From assembly GCF_000717025.1 (NCBI RefSeq), contig NZ_JNXG01000003.1:124001-188000 (forward strand): DNA of 64,000 nt, given 5' to 3'. Both the position numbers and the translations under genes were made by a program. The notes below the pieces were generated by a model. That model did not search any database. It had not been told where the DNA came from and saw only the letters and a program-made list of their open reading frames with translations. Numbering within the stretch: position 1 is the first letter of the stretch; every line of letters begins with the position of its first letter. This stretch comes from Streptomyces atroolivaceus (GTDB taxonomy: Bacteria > Actinomycetota > Actinomycetes > Streptomycetales > Streptomycetaceae). Below are positions 39,338 through 48,248 of this stretch, one piece after another.

Positions 39338-40312
39338 TCAACCGGGGTCACCGGGCGCCAGGTCGTCCGGTGCGAGGTCCGGTCGCAGCCGGTGCCACGA
39401 GGGGTGGCGCAGCCGCCCCGCCTTCGTCCGCGTCGCGTACCGCACCTCGCCGACCAGCCGCGGCAGCACCCAGCGGGCGCCGGTGACCGGGGGCGTCTCG
39501 TCGAAGGGGCACGTGTCGGCCGCGGCGACGCGGAGCAGTTCCGCGAGCCTGGTCCGCTCGGCGTCGCTCCACCCCGTGCCGACGCTGCCCGCGTAGCGCA
39601 GTCCGCCCGGGTGCCGCTCGCCGACCAGCAGTGCACCCGGCAGGCCGCCCAGCCGGCCGCGTCCGGGCACCCAGCCGCCGACGATCACGTCCACCGTGTG
39701 GGCATGGCGGATCTTGATCCACGTACGGGCGCGGACCCCGGGCTCGTACACCGAGGTCAGCCGCTTGGCGATGAGGCCCTCGAGCCCGGCCTCCCGTGTC
39801 ATGGTCAGGGCCTCCTCCCCGTGCCCGACGACCACGGCGGGTGTCGACCAGCGCGGCCCGTTCAGCCCGAGTTCCTCCAGCGCCGCCCGCCGCTCGGAGT
39901 AGGGCAGCGGTACGAGGCTCCGGCCGCGCAGGAACACGGCGTCGAACAGCACCAGATGGGCCGGCACCCGCTGCGCCATGCGGGCGGCCTTCGCAGGCGA
40001 TCCGGAGAGCCCCATCCGCGACTGCAGCCGCTCGAAGTCGCCGCGCCCCTGCTCGTCCGGCGCGATGATCTCGCCGTCCAGCACCGCCGCCACGCCGCCG
40101 AGCGCGGGCCCGAGCGCCGCCAGGTCCGGGTACGCGGGGGTGATGACGGCCCCGGACCTGGCCAGCAGCGTGAGCGAACCGTCCCCCGGCAGATAGGCCA
40201 TGGCGCGCTGTCCGTCCTGCTTCACCTCGTACGCCCACTGCTCGTCGGCGGCCGCGGGCGGCAGGCGGCCCGGTGTGGCGAGCATGGGCGCGATCCGGGG
40301 CAGAGAGGCCAT
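39338..40312 (-). CDS. ATP-dependent DNA ligase (LigD ligase-domain type)
   Basis: A 324-aa ligase with an adenylation domain and an OB-fold, without polymerase or phosphoesterase domains. The adenylated residue is Lys31 in YEVKQDGQRAM; Gln at the second position is a small departure from the common K-x-DG. Later motifs are DGEIIAPDE, EGLIAKR and TWIKIR. Adjacent ku suggests a role in end joining. Streptomyces usually encodes polymerase and ligase parts on separate genes, as here. Confidence 0.92.
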   Translation of the reverse strand: MASLPRIAPMLATPGRLPPAAADEQWAYEVKQDGQRAMAYLPGDGSLTLLARSGAVITPAYPDLAALGPALGGVAAVLDGEIIAPDEQGRGDFERLQSRMGLSGSPAKAARMAQRVPAHLVLFDAVFLRGRSLVPLPYSERRAALEELGLNGPRWSTPAVVVGHGEEALTMTREAGLEGLIAKRLTSVYEPGVRARTWIKIRHAHTVDVIVGGWVPGRGRLGGLPGALLVGERHPGGLRYAGSVGTGWSDAERTRLAELLRVAAADTCPFDETPPVTGARWVLPRLVGEVRYATRTKAGRLRHPSWHRLRPDLAPDDLAPGDPG

Positions 40313-40363
40313 GACCGCAGCCTGTCAGCAGATGCGCCGCCGGGCCCGTGGACACCCCCGGCG

Positions 40364-41704
40364 TCAGTCGAAGCCGAAGCCCCGGGGGAGCGGGGCCTGC
40401 CGGAACAGGCGGGTGGGGACCGCGTCGGCCATGGCCCGGTACCCCGCGGGGTTGAGGTGGAGGTGGTCGCCGGTGTCCAGTTCGGCCCGGAGCCGCCGGG
40501 GCGCCTTCGGGTCACGTACGGCGCGGTCGAAGTCGACCACGCCGTCGAAGCGCCCGCTCGTGCGGATCCAGGTGTTCACGGTCTGCCGGGCCTGCTCGCG
40601 GTGGCCGTCCGGGTCGTCGTACCCCGTGTTGCCGCCGATCGGGGTGAGGGTCGCCCCGTACACACGGATGCCCTGGGTGTGGGCCCGGGTGATGATCTGC
40701 TCGTACGCGGCGATCACGTCGGCCGCGACCTGCTTCTGGGCGGCGGGCGTGGCTTCGGCGGTGCCGATGTCGTTGACGCCCTCGAAGACGAACAGCCAGT
40801 CCACGCCGCTCTGGGCCAGGACGTCACGATCGAGCCGGGCCAGGCCGTTGGGACCCAGGCCGTCGTTCAGCAGCCGGTTGCCGCCGGCCGCCTGGTTGAC
40901 GACGGCGGTCTTCGACGTGGCGGCACCAGCCCTCAGCCGTTCGTGCAGCAGGTCGGGCCAGCGGTCGTTCATGTTGGTGGTGGAGCCCCGGCCGTCCGTG
41001 AGCGAGTCGCCGAGCACGACGGCCGCCGAGGTGGTGCTCCTGGACCAGACCTCGACGCCGCTGAGGAAGTACCAGTGGTCGGTGGGCGTCGCCCCGGGCA
41101 GGTCCGCGTCGGTCACGTGGTCCCCGGCCCGCAGGTAGGAGGTCGTGCGGGACCCGGGGTGCGAGGTGATGGACGTCGAGGCCTGACCGGTCGCCAGGTA
41201 CACCGTCGCGGTGAGGTCGGAGCCCGGCGCGAGGGTGAAGCCGAGCGGGTCGGAGACCACCTGGGCGCCCACCGGGACCGAGACCGAGGAGCGGCCCTGG
41301 AAGGTCAGCGGCCGTGTGGTCCCCGCCTCCACCGCGCTGGTTCCCGCCCTGCCGTCGAGCGGCAGGGCCACCGACGCCTTGGTGATCGGCAGTACGGCGC
41401 CACCGAAAGCGTTCGAGAAGCGCAGCCGTATGTGCTCACCGCCCGCGGAGACGTGGACGGTCTGGCGCAGGGTGGCGTCCGTCAGGACCGAGCCGGCCTG
41501 GGTGAACGGCGCCGGTGGCATGTTGCCCGGCTCCGTCAGCTGCGGCATGGACGTCCAGGTGCTCACCCAGCGGGCGTTGCGTTCGCCGGGCGCCGGTGAG
41601 CTGCCCGGACCGTGGCCGTCCCCGGCGCCGAGCGCGGGGGACACGACGGCGGCGGTGAGCGCGGCGGCGGCGAACAGGCCGACGATCGACGGTCTTCGGA
41701 TCAC
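40364..41704 (-). CDS. secreted SGNH/GDSL hydrolase (paralogue)
   Basis: A 446-aa enzyme. GTG 41704 is chosen because AGGGAG lies 7 bases upstream. A signal peptide (residues 1-26) precedes a beta-rich accessory domain, then SGNH motifs: AVVLGDSLTDGRGS, the AAGGNRLL Gly/Asn block, VFEGVNDIGT, and the ELDTGDHLHLNP end motif with Asp and His. It has the same domain order as the enzyme at 30645-31907, including the accessory domain, so the two are paralogues. Confidence 0.88.
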   Translation of the reverse strand: MIRRPSIVGLFAAAALTAAVVSPALGAGDGHGPGSSPAPGERNARWVSTWTSMPQLTEPGNMPPAPFTQAGSVLTDATLRQTVHVSAGGEHIRLRFSNAFGGAVLPITKASVALPLDGRAGTSAVEAGTTRPLTFQGRSSVSVPVGAQVVSDPLGFTLAPGSDLTATVYLATGQASTSITSHPGSRTTSYLRAGDHVTDADLPGATPTDHWYFLSGVEVWSRSTTSAAVVLGDSLTDGRGSTTNMNDRWPDLLHERLRAGAATSKTAVVNQAAGGNRLLNDGLGPNGLARLDRDVLAQSGVDWLFVFEGVNDIGTAEATPAAQKQVAADVIAAYEQIITRAHTQGIRVYGATLTPIGGNTGYDDPDGHREQARQTVNTWIRTSGRFDGVVDFDRAVRDPKAPRRLRAELDTGDHLHLNPAGYRAMADAVPTRLFRQAPLPRGFGFD

Positions 41705-41849
41705 GGTGGTGCTCCCTCTGGCCGGGTGGGGAAGCAGAGTGAATCCATGGCGGGGCACGGCGACTTCACCGGCGTCCGAGGATCCGGTCGGCAGGCTAGT
41801 CGTTCCGATAAATTTCGGTCAACAGTCCGAAAGCTTCGAAAAGTTTCGT

Positions 41850-42458
41850 TCAGTTCCGCGCCGGCCCGCCGACCGGCCGACCCGCCGGAGGTGTGGCCGT
41901 GAACGTGACGTCGGCGGTGCGGGTGGTGACATCGGCATCCTGACTGATGGCCCAGGCGGCGACCCGTGAGACCGTGGCCGCCGGGACCGCCGCGCTGATA
42001 CCGGGCTCCGCCGGGATGTCGTGCGTCGCGTGGGCGTCGTGCGGCAGGACCACGCGGTAGCCCAGCGCCACGGCCGTACGGGCCGTCGCCTGTACGCACA
42101 TCTCGGACATCAGGCCGCAGACGGCGAGCGATCGCACTCCGGACGAGGTCAACCGGGCTTGCAGCGTGGTCTCCTGGAACGCGTCGTCATGCGTCTTGCG
42201 GATCACGTGTTCCGTGGGCCCCGCCTCGACCGGGTGGTGGAGCTCCCAGCCGGGGGTGTGCGGCTCGTCGTCCGCACCGGCCGGTCCGTCGTTCTGGACG
42301 TGCACGACGAGCGCCCCGGCCGCCCGTGCCCGCGTGATGAGGTCCGCCGTCCGGTCCACGAGGCGCGCTGCCCCGGGCAGCGCGCCGTCACCACGGACGA
42401 AGGCCTGTTGTACGTCGACAACGATGAGTGCGTGCAAGGGTGTTGCGGGCGAGGTCAT
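41850..42458 (-). CDS. isochorismatase-family cysteine hydrolase
   Basis: A 202-aa protein. The catalytic triad is Asp in LIVVDVQQAF, Lys in VIRKTHDDAF and Cys in CGLMSEMCVQATAR, and a cis-peptide VCGLMSE turn precedes the Cys. It lacks the nicotinamidase zinc motif. ATG 42458 (MTSPATP) is the likely start. The substrate is unknown; the family includes ureido- and amide-hydrolases. Confidence 0.87.
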   Translation of the reverse strand: MTSPATPLHALIVVDVQQAFVRGDGALPGAARLVDRTADLITRARAAGALVVHVQNDGPAGADDEPHTPGWELHHPVEAGPTEHVIRKTHDDAFQETTLQARLTSSGVRSLAVCGLMSEMCVQATARTAVALGYRVVLPHDAHATHDIPAEPGISAAVPAATVSRVAAWAISQDADVTTRTADVTFTATPPAGRPVGGPARN

Positions 42459-42608
42459 GCCGTAATGATGGCCTGCTGTCACGTGTGCGGGGCGTTACCC
42501 GCATTCCAGCCCGCATCCCGGGATCGTGACGGACCGTCGGAGCCCGGGGAGGGGGAAGCCCGCCGGCCGGGAGGGGGTGGGGCCCCGCCGGCCGGCGGTA
42601 CGGCCGGG

Positions 42609-44288
42609 TCAGGCCGCCTTGCAGGTGTTGCCGCTGAGCGTGAAGGCCGTCGGGGCCGCGTTCGAGGTGCTCCTGGTACCGGTGAAGCCGAGCGTGACCG
42701 AGCCGTTCGCGGCGATCGACGCCGTGTATCCGGCGGGGGCGACGCTCACCGAGGAGCCGCTCTGCGTGGGGGTCCCGCCCCACATGTTGGAGATGGTCTG
42801 GCCGTTGGCGAAGGCGAAGGCGAGGTTCCACCCGTTGATGGCGGTGGTGCCGGTGTTGCGGATGGTGATCTCACCCTGGAAGCCGCCGGGCCACTCGCCG
42901 ACCACCCGGTACCCGACGGAGCAGCCCACGCCCGGCGTGGGGCCGCTCTCGTCGGTGGTGACGCTCACCGTTCCGGACCGCGCCGAGCGGTTGCCCGCCG
43001 CGTCGCGGGCGTAGACCGCGAACGCGTACGCCGTGTCCGCGGTCAGGCCGGTCACGGTGACGGCGGTGGTGGTGGACGAGGCGACGGCGGTCTCGGCGCC
43101 GCCGCTGACACGGACGACGTCGTAACCGGCGATGGCAACGTTGTCCGTCGCCGCGGGCCAGGTCAGGGTCGCTGAGGTGGCCGTCACCGCGGAGGCGGTC
43201 GGGGTGCCGGGGGCGGTGGGTGCCTCGGTGTCGTCCGGGTCGCCGCCGTCGCCGAAGATTGTGGCCTCCTGAGAGGTCTGGGCGATGCCGTCGGCGCCGT
43301 GGAAGATGCGCTCGCCCCATGAGCTCAGGCGGCTCGGGTCGAAGTCGATGGCCAGGTCGAGGATCGGGTCGGTGTTGCCGCTCCAGGACCACGCCAGGTA
43401 GCCGAGGTCGAGGGCCTCGGCGGTGGCCATCATGGTGTCCTCGTCCGGGTCCCCCCACTGGTCGGCGGGGCCGCCGAACTCGCCGATGAGGATGGGCAGT
43501 CCGGCGTCGACGAAGGCGTTCAGGTAGTCGGTGATCGCATGGGCCGTGCTGTAGACGCTGTACATGTGGATCGAGAAGATCAGGTTGCCCGTGGTGTCGG
43601 CGTCGTACACGGTCCGGGCGTTGGCGCGCATGACGCCCTGCCAGTCCTGGCCCCAGTTGGGCGCGTCCACCATGATCGTGTGGGCGAATCCCGCGCCGCG
43701 CAGCTTCTGTACGGCGGCGGTCGTCGGCGCGGTCCAGCCGGCGGGGTCGGTGTTGCCCCAGGGCTCGTTGCCGATGTTGATGACGACGTAGTCCTCTTCG
43801 CCCGCGAGTACGTCCTTGAGGCTGATCCAGTAGTCGGCGGCGTGGTCCAGGGTGCCCGCCGCGGCGTCCTCGCCGTAACCGGTGGTGTCGTGCACCTCCA
43901 GGACGCAGATCAGCCGGTTGGTCTTGCAGTCGTCGACGATCCCCGCGACCTCGTCGGGGCCGTTCCTCGTCCAGCGGTGGCCGTCCGAGAGGACGACGCG
44001 GACGGTGTTCGCGCCGAAGGCCTTGATGTCGGCCAGCGACTGCGTCTCGCCCGGGTACCAGGTGTGCGCGTGGTTGACGCCGCGCATGACGAAGTCGTTC
44101 CCGTTGGCCTCCAGCAGGCGGCCGTCGCTGATGTGCAGGCCGGTGGCGGCTGCTTCCGCCTGCGCCGGGCGGGCCTGCGCCGCGGCGGGCCCGAGCGCGC
44201 CCAGCAGGACGACGCCGAGAAGGGCCGCCACGCCCTTCAGCAGGAGGGTTAAGGGGCTCTGTCGTGCCGTACTCGTTGCTGATCTCAC
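42609..44288 (-). CDS. secreted beta-mannanase, GH5 + FnIII + CBM2
   Basis: A 559-aa endo-1,4-beta-mannosidase that cuts mannan. GTG 44288 has GGAG six bases upstream. A signal peptide lies at residues 1-47. The GH5 domain covers about 48-345, with acid/base Glu175 in NIGNEPW and nucleophile Glu270 in ILIGEFGG. A fibronectin III domain (356-447) and a CBM2 (455-559) with Trp466, Trp488 and Trp503 and a Cys456/Cys556 disulfide follow. The catalytic domain is close to S. lividans mannanase from memory. A CebR-type operator lies 56 bases upstream. Confidence 0.93.
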   Translation of the reverse strand: MRSATSTARQSPLTLLLKGVAALLGVVLLGALGPAAAQARPAQAEAAATGLHISDGRLLEANGNDFVMRGVNHAHTWYPGETQSLADIKAFGANTVRVVLSDGHRWTRNGPDEVAGIVDDCKTNRLICVLEVHDTTGYGEDAAAGTLDHAADYWISLKDVLAGEEDYVVINIGNEPWGNTDPAGWTAPTTAAVQKLRGAGFAHTIMVDAPNWGQDWQGVMRANARTVYDADTTGNLIFSIHMYSVYSTAHAITDYLNAFVDAGLPILIGEFGGPADQWGDPDEDTMMATAEALDLGYLAWSWSGNTDPILDLAIDFDPSRLSSWGERIFHGADGIAQTSQEATIFGDGGDPDDTEAPTAPGTPTASAVTATSATLTWPAATDNVAIAGYDVVRVSGGAETAVASSTTTAVTVTGLTADTAYAFAVYARDAAGNRSARSGTVSVTTDESGPTPGVGCSVGYRVVGEWPGGFQGEITIRNTGTTAINGWNLAFAFANGQTISNMWGGTPTQSGSSVSVAPAGYTASIAANGSVTLGFTGTRSTSNAAPTAFTLSGNTCKAA

Positions 44289-44343
44289 TTGCGACTCCAG
44301 AAAGTGGGTGCCGGGTGACGTGCACATAGACTCGACTGGGACG

Positions 44344-44357
44344 TGGGAGCGCTCCCA
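44344..44357. promoter_or_regulatory. CebR-type operator upstream of mannanase
   Basis: TGGGAGCGCTCCCA is a perfect 14-bp palindrome identical to the published CebR/CelR box of Streptomyces and Thermobifida. It is 56 bases before the mannanase start codon. The LacI-family cellobiose repressor, or a close relative, should control the gene. Confidence 0.9.
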
Positions 44358-44441
44358 TAAAGCCATCTCGGCAGGGGCACGTCAAGACATCGCGCACACT
44401 TCTGCCGCCCGGCCGTTCCTCACCCCGGGCCGCCCGGCCCC

Positions 44442-44529
44442 GCACCCGCCGGTGCGGGGCCCGGCACCCGCCGGTGCGGGGCCCGGCACCCGCCGGTGCG
44501 GGGCCCGGCACGCGTCGGTGCGGGGCCCG
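44442..44529. repeat. four 22-bp tandem hairpin repeats
   Basis: Units begin at 44442, 44464, 44486 and 44508. The first three are identical and the fourth differs at two positions. Each contains a 9-bp stem CCCCGCACC/GGTGCGGGG with a 4-base loop. They lie just downstream of the lipoprotein gene on the minus strand and upstream of the mannanase promoter, so they probably act as a terminator array. There are no spacers, so this is not a CRISPR. Confidence 0.9.
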
Positions 44530-44566
44530 GCCGTTGGTCCGTCAGGCCTCGCCGCCGCCCCGTCGG

Positions 44567-45253
44567 TCAGGCCTTGCTGGTGCAGATCGCGTTGTACGGG
44601 CGGCCGGGGCTCGGGAAGAGCTCGATGGGGTTGTCCGCGTTCGCCGGGCACTCCTCGGCGGTCTTGGTCAGGGCGAGGACCTTGTTCCCGCCGCCGCTCG
44701 CGCAGGCCACTTCCTTCGCCTGGTCGTCCACGCAGTCACCCACCACCAGCTGGCCGCCGCCGGCGCCCGCGTCCCCGGGGTGGTCGCCGGAGAGGTTGCG
44801 GCCGCAGATCGTCTTGCTGGGGAGGCCGGCGGTCGCGTCGCCGCCGAAGGACACCTTCACCGAGATGATCTCGTCGGTCCCGGCGGGGCATTCGACCGCT
44901 CCGGCGAATATCTCCCCGTCCTTGACGGCGAGTGCCTTGATCGTCGCCTTCGGGTCGTCACAGTCGAGTCCCTGGAAGCCGTCCTTCGACTGGCTCGTGT
45001 CCGGCCCGGCACAGTCGCCGACCTTCCACTCCCTGGCCTCCTGGCTGCCGCCGTTCGACGAGCCACCCCTCTTCGACGTCCCGCTGCCGCTGTCCGACAG
45101 CGGGCCGCACGCCGCGGTGGCTCCGAGTACGAGCGTGAGCACCAGGACCCCCTTCGCGCAGTCCCGGAGGGCCGAGCGCGTGCTGCGCGCGGCCGGGGAA
45201 CCGGTGCTCGCCGGGCGGCTGTTCCGGGTTCGCGTACTGCCGTGGGCGGTCAT
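44567..45253 (-). CDS. putative lipoprotein, Cys-rich
   Basis: A 228-aa protein. The N-terminus is long and basic, then a hydrophobic core ends in LGATAACGPLSDSG, a lipobox-like site with Cys near residue 49. The mature domain has eight further Cys in paired spacing (VGDC...LDCDD, VECPAG, TICGRN, VGDCVDD, ACASG, AEECPAN, ICTSKA), suggesting two related halves held by disulfides. Both halves contain a VGDC motif. AAGGAG precedes ATG 45253. Its function is unknown. Confidence 0.75.
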   Translation of the reverse strand: MTAHGSTRTRNSRPASTGSPAARSTRSALRDCAKGVLVLTLVLGATAACGPLSDSGSGTSKRGGSSNGGSQEAREWKVGDCAGPDTSQSKDGFQGLDCDDPKATIKALAVKDGEIFAGAVECPAGTDEIISVKVSFGGDATAGLPSKTICGRNLSGDHPGDAGAGGGQLVVGDCVDDQAKEVACASGGGNKVLALTKTAEECPANADNPIELFPSPGRPYNAICTSKA

Positions 45254-45427
45254 GCTGCTCCTTGGATACATGGCGTGTCCCGCGCGGCACTCACTGTGAC
45301 CCGCGCGGTTGTTCGGGCGTGAGGACGGCCGAACCACGCGACGCGGTTCCCCGAGGCTGCCGAGCAGTCCACGCGACGATCGGGACAACGGCCGCCCCGC
45401 CAGCCCCGGCGGCGATACGGTCCTTCC

Positions 45428-46297
45428 ATGGACGCGACGCCCCCGGACCAGACCGCCCTCCTCGCGCGCGCCGACGGCCCCGTCACACGCGCCCGGCTCG
45501 GCGACGATCTGACCGCGCTCGGTCTCGGCGAGGGCGACACGGTGATGTTCCATACGCGGATGTCCGCCATCGGATACGTGGCAGGCGGCCCCCCGGCCCT
45601 CATCGGCGCCCTCCGCGACGTCGTGGGGGAGCGGGGGACCCTGATGGTGACCTGCGGCTGGAACGACGCCCCGCCGTACGGCTTCACGGACTGGCCGCGG
45701 CCCTGGCAGGACGCCGTACGGGCAGGGCATCCCGCGTACGACCCGGTGGTCAGCGAGGCGGACCACGACAACGGCCGCCTCCCCGAGGCGCTGCGCCGGT
45801 GGCCGGGTGCCGTCCGCAGCCGGCACCCCGACGTGAGCTTCGCGGCGCTCGGGGCGGCGGCCACCGAGCTGACGGCCGATCATCCGTGGGACGACCCGCA
45901 CGGGCCGGGCAGTCCGCTCGCCCGGCTGGTCGCTCTGGGCGGGCGGGTGCTGATGCTGGGCGCGCCGCTGGAGACCCTCACCCTCCTGCACCACGCCGAG
46001 GCGCTCGCCGACGCGCCGGGCAAGCGCTTCGTGGAGTACGAGCAGCCGATCCTGGAAGGCGGGCAGCGCGTCTGGCGCCGCTTCCGCGACATCGACTCGT
46101 CGGACGGGGCCTTCGACTACTCCTCCGTCACACCCGGCGGCCAGGATCCCTTCGAGACGATCGTCCGGGACATGCTGGCCGCCGGGATCGGCCGCCGCGG
46201 CAGGGTCGGTGCGGCCGACAGCCACCTGTTCGAGGCGGGCGAGGTGCTGGACTTTGGTCTCGCCTGGATCCAGGAGAAGCTGGGCGGCGCCCGCTAG
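45428..46297 (+). CDS. aminoglycoside N(3)-acetyltransferase family protein
   Basis: A 289-aa protein of the AAC(3)/FmrO antibiotic acetyltransferase family, which uses acetyl-CoA to modify the 3-amino group of aminoglycosides. Motifs are TVMFHTRMSAIGYVAGG, RGTLMVTCGWND, the RSRHPDVSFAALGAAATEL segment, MLGAPLETLTLLHHAE and FDYSSV. Length is normal. Many chromosomal members are not resistance genes, and actual drug substrates are not predictable. An APH(3')-like gene lies 1.1 kb away. Confidence 0.88.
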   Translation: MDATPPDQTALLARADGPVTRARLGDDLTALGLGEGDTVMFHTRMSAIGYVAGGPPALIGALRDVVGERGTLMVTCGWNDAPPYGFTDWPRPWQDAVRAGHPAYDPVVSEADHDNGRLPEALRRWPGAVRSRHPDVSFAALGAAATELTADHPWDDPHGPGSPLARLVALGGRVLMLGAPLETLTLLHHAEALADAPGKRFVEYEQPILEGGQRVWRRFRDIDSSDGAFDYSSVTPGGQDPFETIVRDMLAAGIGRRGRVGAADSHLFEAGEVLDFGLAWIQEKLGGAR

Positions 46298-46323
46298 CGG
46301 TACGGGCCGAGCCACCCCACGCC

Positions 46324-46392
46324 CCGGCGCCTCCCACCGGGCCCCGGCGGCCCCCACGCGCCGGCGCCTCCCACCGGGCCCCGGCGGCCCCC
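46324..46392. repeat. perfect 32-bp direct repeat
   Basis: Positions 46324-46355 and 46361-46392 are identical 32-mers, period 37. They fill the gap between the convergent AAC(3)-like and AraC genes. Each contains short GC-rich inverted segments. Confidence 0.9.
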
Positions 46393-46416
46393 TCACGCCC
46401 CGGTGCCCGGCACGCC

Positions 46417-47283
46417 TCAGGCGGCGGACCGCTCCACGGGGATCCACAGCTCCGCGTCCGCCTGCGTACCGTCCTCGGACAGGCTCACGCTCAGGATCTC
46501 CGGCCCCGGCCTGCTCCCGTACGGATTCGACGGGAACCACTGGGTGAAGACGTCCCGCCACAGGTACTGGAGCGCCTGCGGGAACGGGCCGGAGTTCTCG
46601 AAGACGGCCCACGTGCCCGCCGGGACGTCCAGGGCGTCCATGTCCTCCGGCACATCGGCGCCCGTCACCACCCCGTGGTAGTAGTCGAGTTCGGTCCCCT
46701 CCGCCCGGCTCGGGTCGAGCTGGTCGCTGACCCCGACGATCCCCGCCGGCTCCTGGTCGGCCAGCGCGGCGATGCGCCGCATCGTGTCCGGGGCGATGCT
46801 CCGGATGAAGTCGCCGATCGCCGGATTCGCCCCTTCGTGGACGAGCGGTACGCGGGCTTTCCTGCCCACCACACGGAAGGCGTCCTTGTCCACGATCCTG
46901 TATCGCATGCTGCTGTTCCCTTCGACGATGAGGCGGAAGGACATCCGTTGCTGGGAGTGCAGCGCCGCACCCGTGCGCCGGGCCTCGCCCGGACCCACAC
47001 CGTGCATGGTGCGGAACGCTCGGGCGAAGGCCTCGCCCGAGCCGTAGCCGTAGCGCGTCGCGATCTCCAGCAGCGTCCGCTCGCCGGCGAGCACCTCGGC
47101 GCCCGCCACGGTCAGCCGTCTGCGCCGGATGTACTCCGACAGCGGGAGGCCCGCCAGCGCGGAGAACATCCGCCGGAAGTGGTACTCCGACGTCACCGCG
47201 ATGCGGGCGAGATCCGTCACGTCGACCGGCTGGTCGAGGTGGGCCTCGATGTGCTCCATGGCCTGGTTCAGCCGGTCCAGCAT
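46417..47283 (-). CDS. AraC-family regulator with GyrI-like effector domain
   Basis: A 288-aa regulator. The N-terminal AraC helix-turn-helix pair occupies residues 1-105 (DVTDLARIAVTSEYHFRRMFSALAG and the second helix IATRYGYGSGEAFARAFR). The C-terminal GyrI-like domain (about 125-285) binds small hydrophobic or cationic ligands, as in Rob and SbmC. It sits between two potential aminoglycoside-modifying genes, both on the other strand. Its own targets are unknown. Confidence 0.9.
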   Translation of the reverse strand: MLDRLNQAMEHIEAHLDQPVDVTDLARIAVTSEYHFRRMFSALAGLPLSEYIRRRRLTVAGAEVLAGERTLLEIATRYGYGSGEAFARAFRTMHGVGPGEARRTGAALHSQQRMSFRLIVEGNSSMRYRIVDKDAFRVVGRKARVPLVHEGANPAIGDFIRSIAPDTMRRIAALADQEPAGIVGVSDQLDPSRAEGTELDYYHGVVTGADVPEDMDALDVPAGTWAVFENSGPFPQALQYLWRDVFTQWFPSNPYGSRPGPEILSVSLSEDGTQADAELWIPVERSAA

Positions 47284-47426
47284 TCCGGACTCCTTCCCTT
47301 TCGCTTCCTCACGTTAGGAAGGACCCACCCTGCCGGACCCGACATCCTGTGCCCGATGCGGTGGGGTGCGAGCGTCGGGAGCCTGCGGCCCGGAACGGGG
47401 ACTCCGCGCTGGCTACAGTTGTCGCC

Positions 47427-48248
47427 ATGAGCGATCTCTCCGGGCCACGGAGCGCGTCGGCGGCGCCGCTCGGCATGGCCGGCGGTGACTGGCTGCCGGT
47501 CACCTCGGGCGAGTCGGGAGCCTCCGTCCACCGCAGCGCGGACGCCACCCGGTATGCCAAGTGCGTACCCGCCGCGGAGGCGGCCGACCTGAGGGCCGAG
47601 CGTGACCGGATCGCATGGCTGAGCGGCCAGGGCGTCCCGGGGCCGCGAGTGCTCGACTGGCACGAGGGTGACGCGGGCGCCTGCCTGGTGACCGGCGCCG
47701 TCGCCGGCGTACCCGCAGATCAGGTGCCGGCCGAGGACCTGCGTGCCTCCTGGGCGAGCATCGCGGACGCGGTCCGTCGGCTGCACGAGGTGCCGGTGTC
47801 CCGGTGCCCGTTCCGCCGGGGCCTGGACGCCGTGGTCGCCGTGGCCCGCGACGTCGTGGCCCGCGACGCCGTGAACCCGGAGTTCCTCCCCGTCGAGCAG
47901 CAGCACACGCCCTCCGCGGAGCTGCTGGCCCGCCTCACCCGACAGGTCGCGCGACGACGGGATCAGGAGGCCGCCGACACGGTCGTCTGCCACGGGGACC
48001 TGTGCCTGCCCAACATCATCCTCGATCCGCGGACCCTGGAGGTGTCGGGCTTCGTCGACCTGGGCCGCCTCGGGCGGGCCGACCGCCACGCCGACCTGGC
48101 ACTGCTCTTCGCCAACGCGCGGGAGACATGGACCGACGAGGGGCAGGCACGGGCCGCGGACGCGGCGTTCGCCGAGCGGTACGGCATCGCCCTGGACCCC
48201 GGCCGCCTGCGCTTCTACCTCCATCTCGACCCGCTCACCTGGGGCTGA
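47427..48248 (+). CDS. aminoglycoside 3'-phosphotransferase-like kinase
   Basis: A 273-aa protein of the APH(3') family. The Brenner motif is VCHGDLCLPNIIL with catalytic Asp, and VSGFVDLGRLGRADRHADLAL holds the metal-binding Asp. The C-terminal FYLHLDPLTW resembles the conserved end of APH(3') enzymes. The N-terminal lobe GESGASVHR is the nucleotide-positioning loop. Real resistance activity would need testing. Confidence 0.85.
   Translation: MSDLSGPRSASAAPLGMAGGDWLPVTSGESGASVHRSADATRYAKCVPAAEAADLRAERDRIAWLSGQGVPGPRVLDWHEGDAGACLVTGAVAGVPADQVPAEDLRASWASIADAVRRLHEVPVSRCPFRRGLDAVVAVARDVVARDAVNPEFLPVEQQHTPSAELLARLTRQVARRRDQEAADTVVCHGDLCLPNIILDPRTLEVSGFVDLGRLGRADRHADLALLFANARETWTDEGQARAADAAFAERYGIALDPGRLRFYLHLDPLTWG

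Noticed and set aside
44442-44529. Short regular repeats that could suggest a CRISPR array
   Set aside because: Units are contiguous with no spacers and no cas genes are present.
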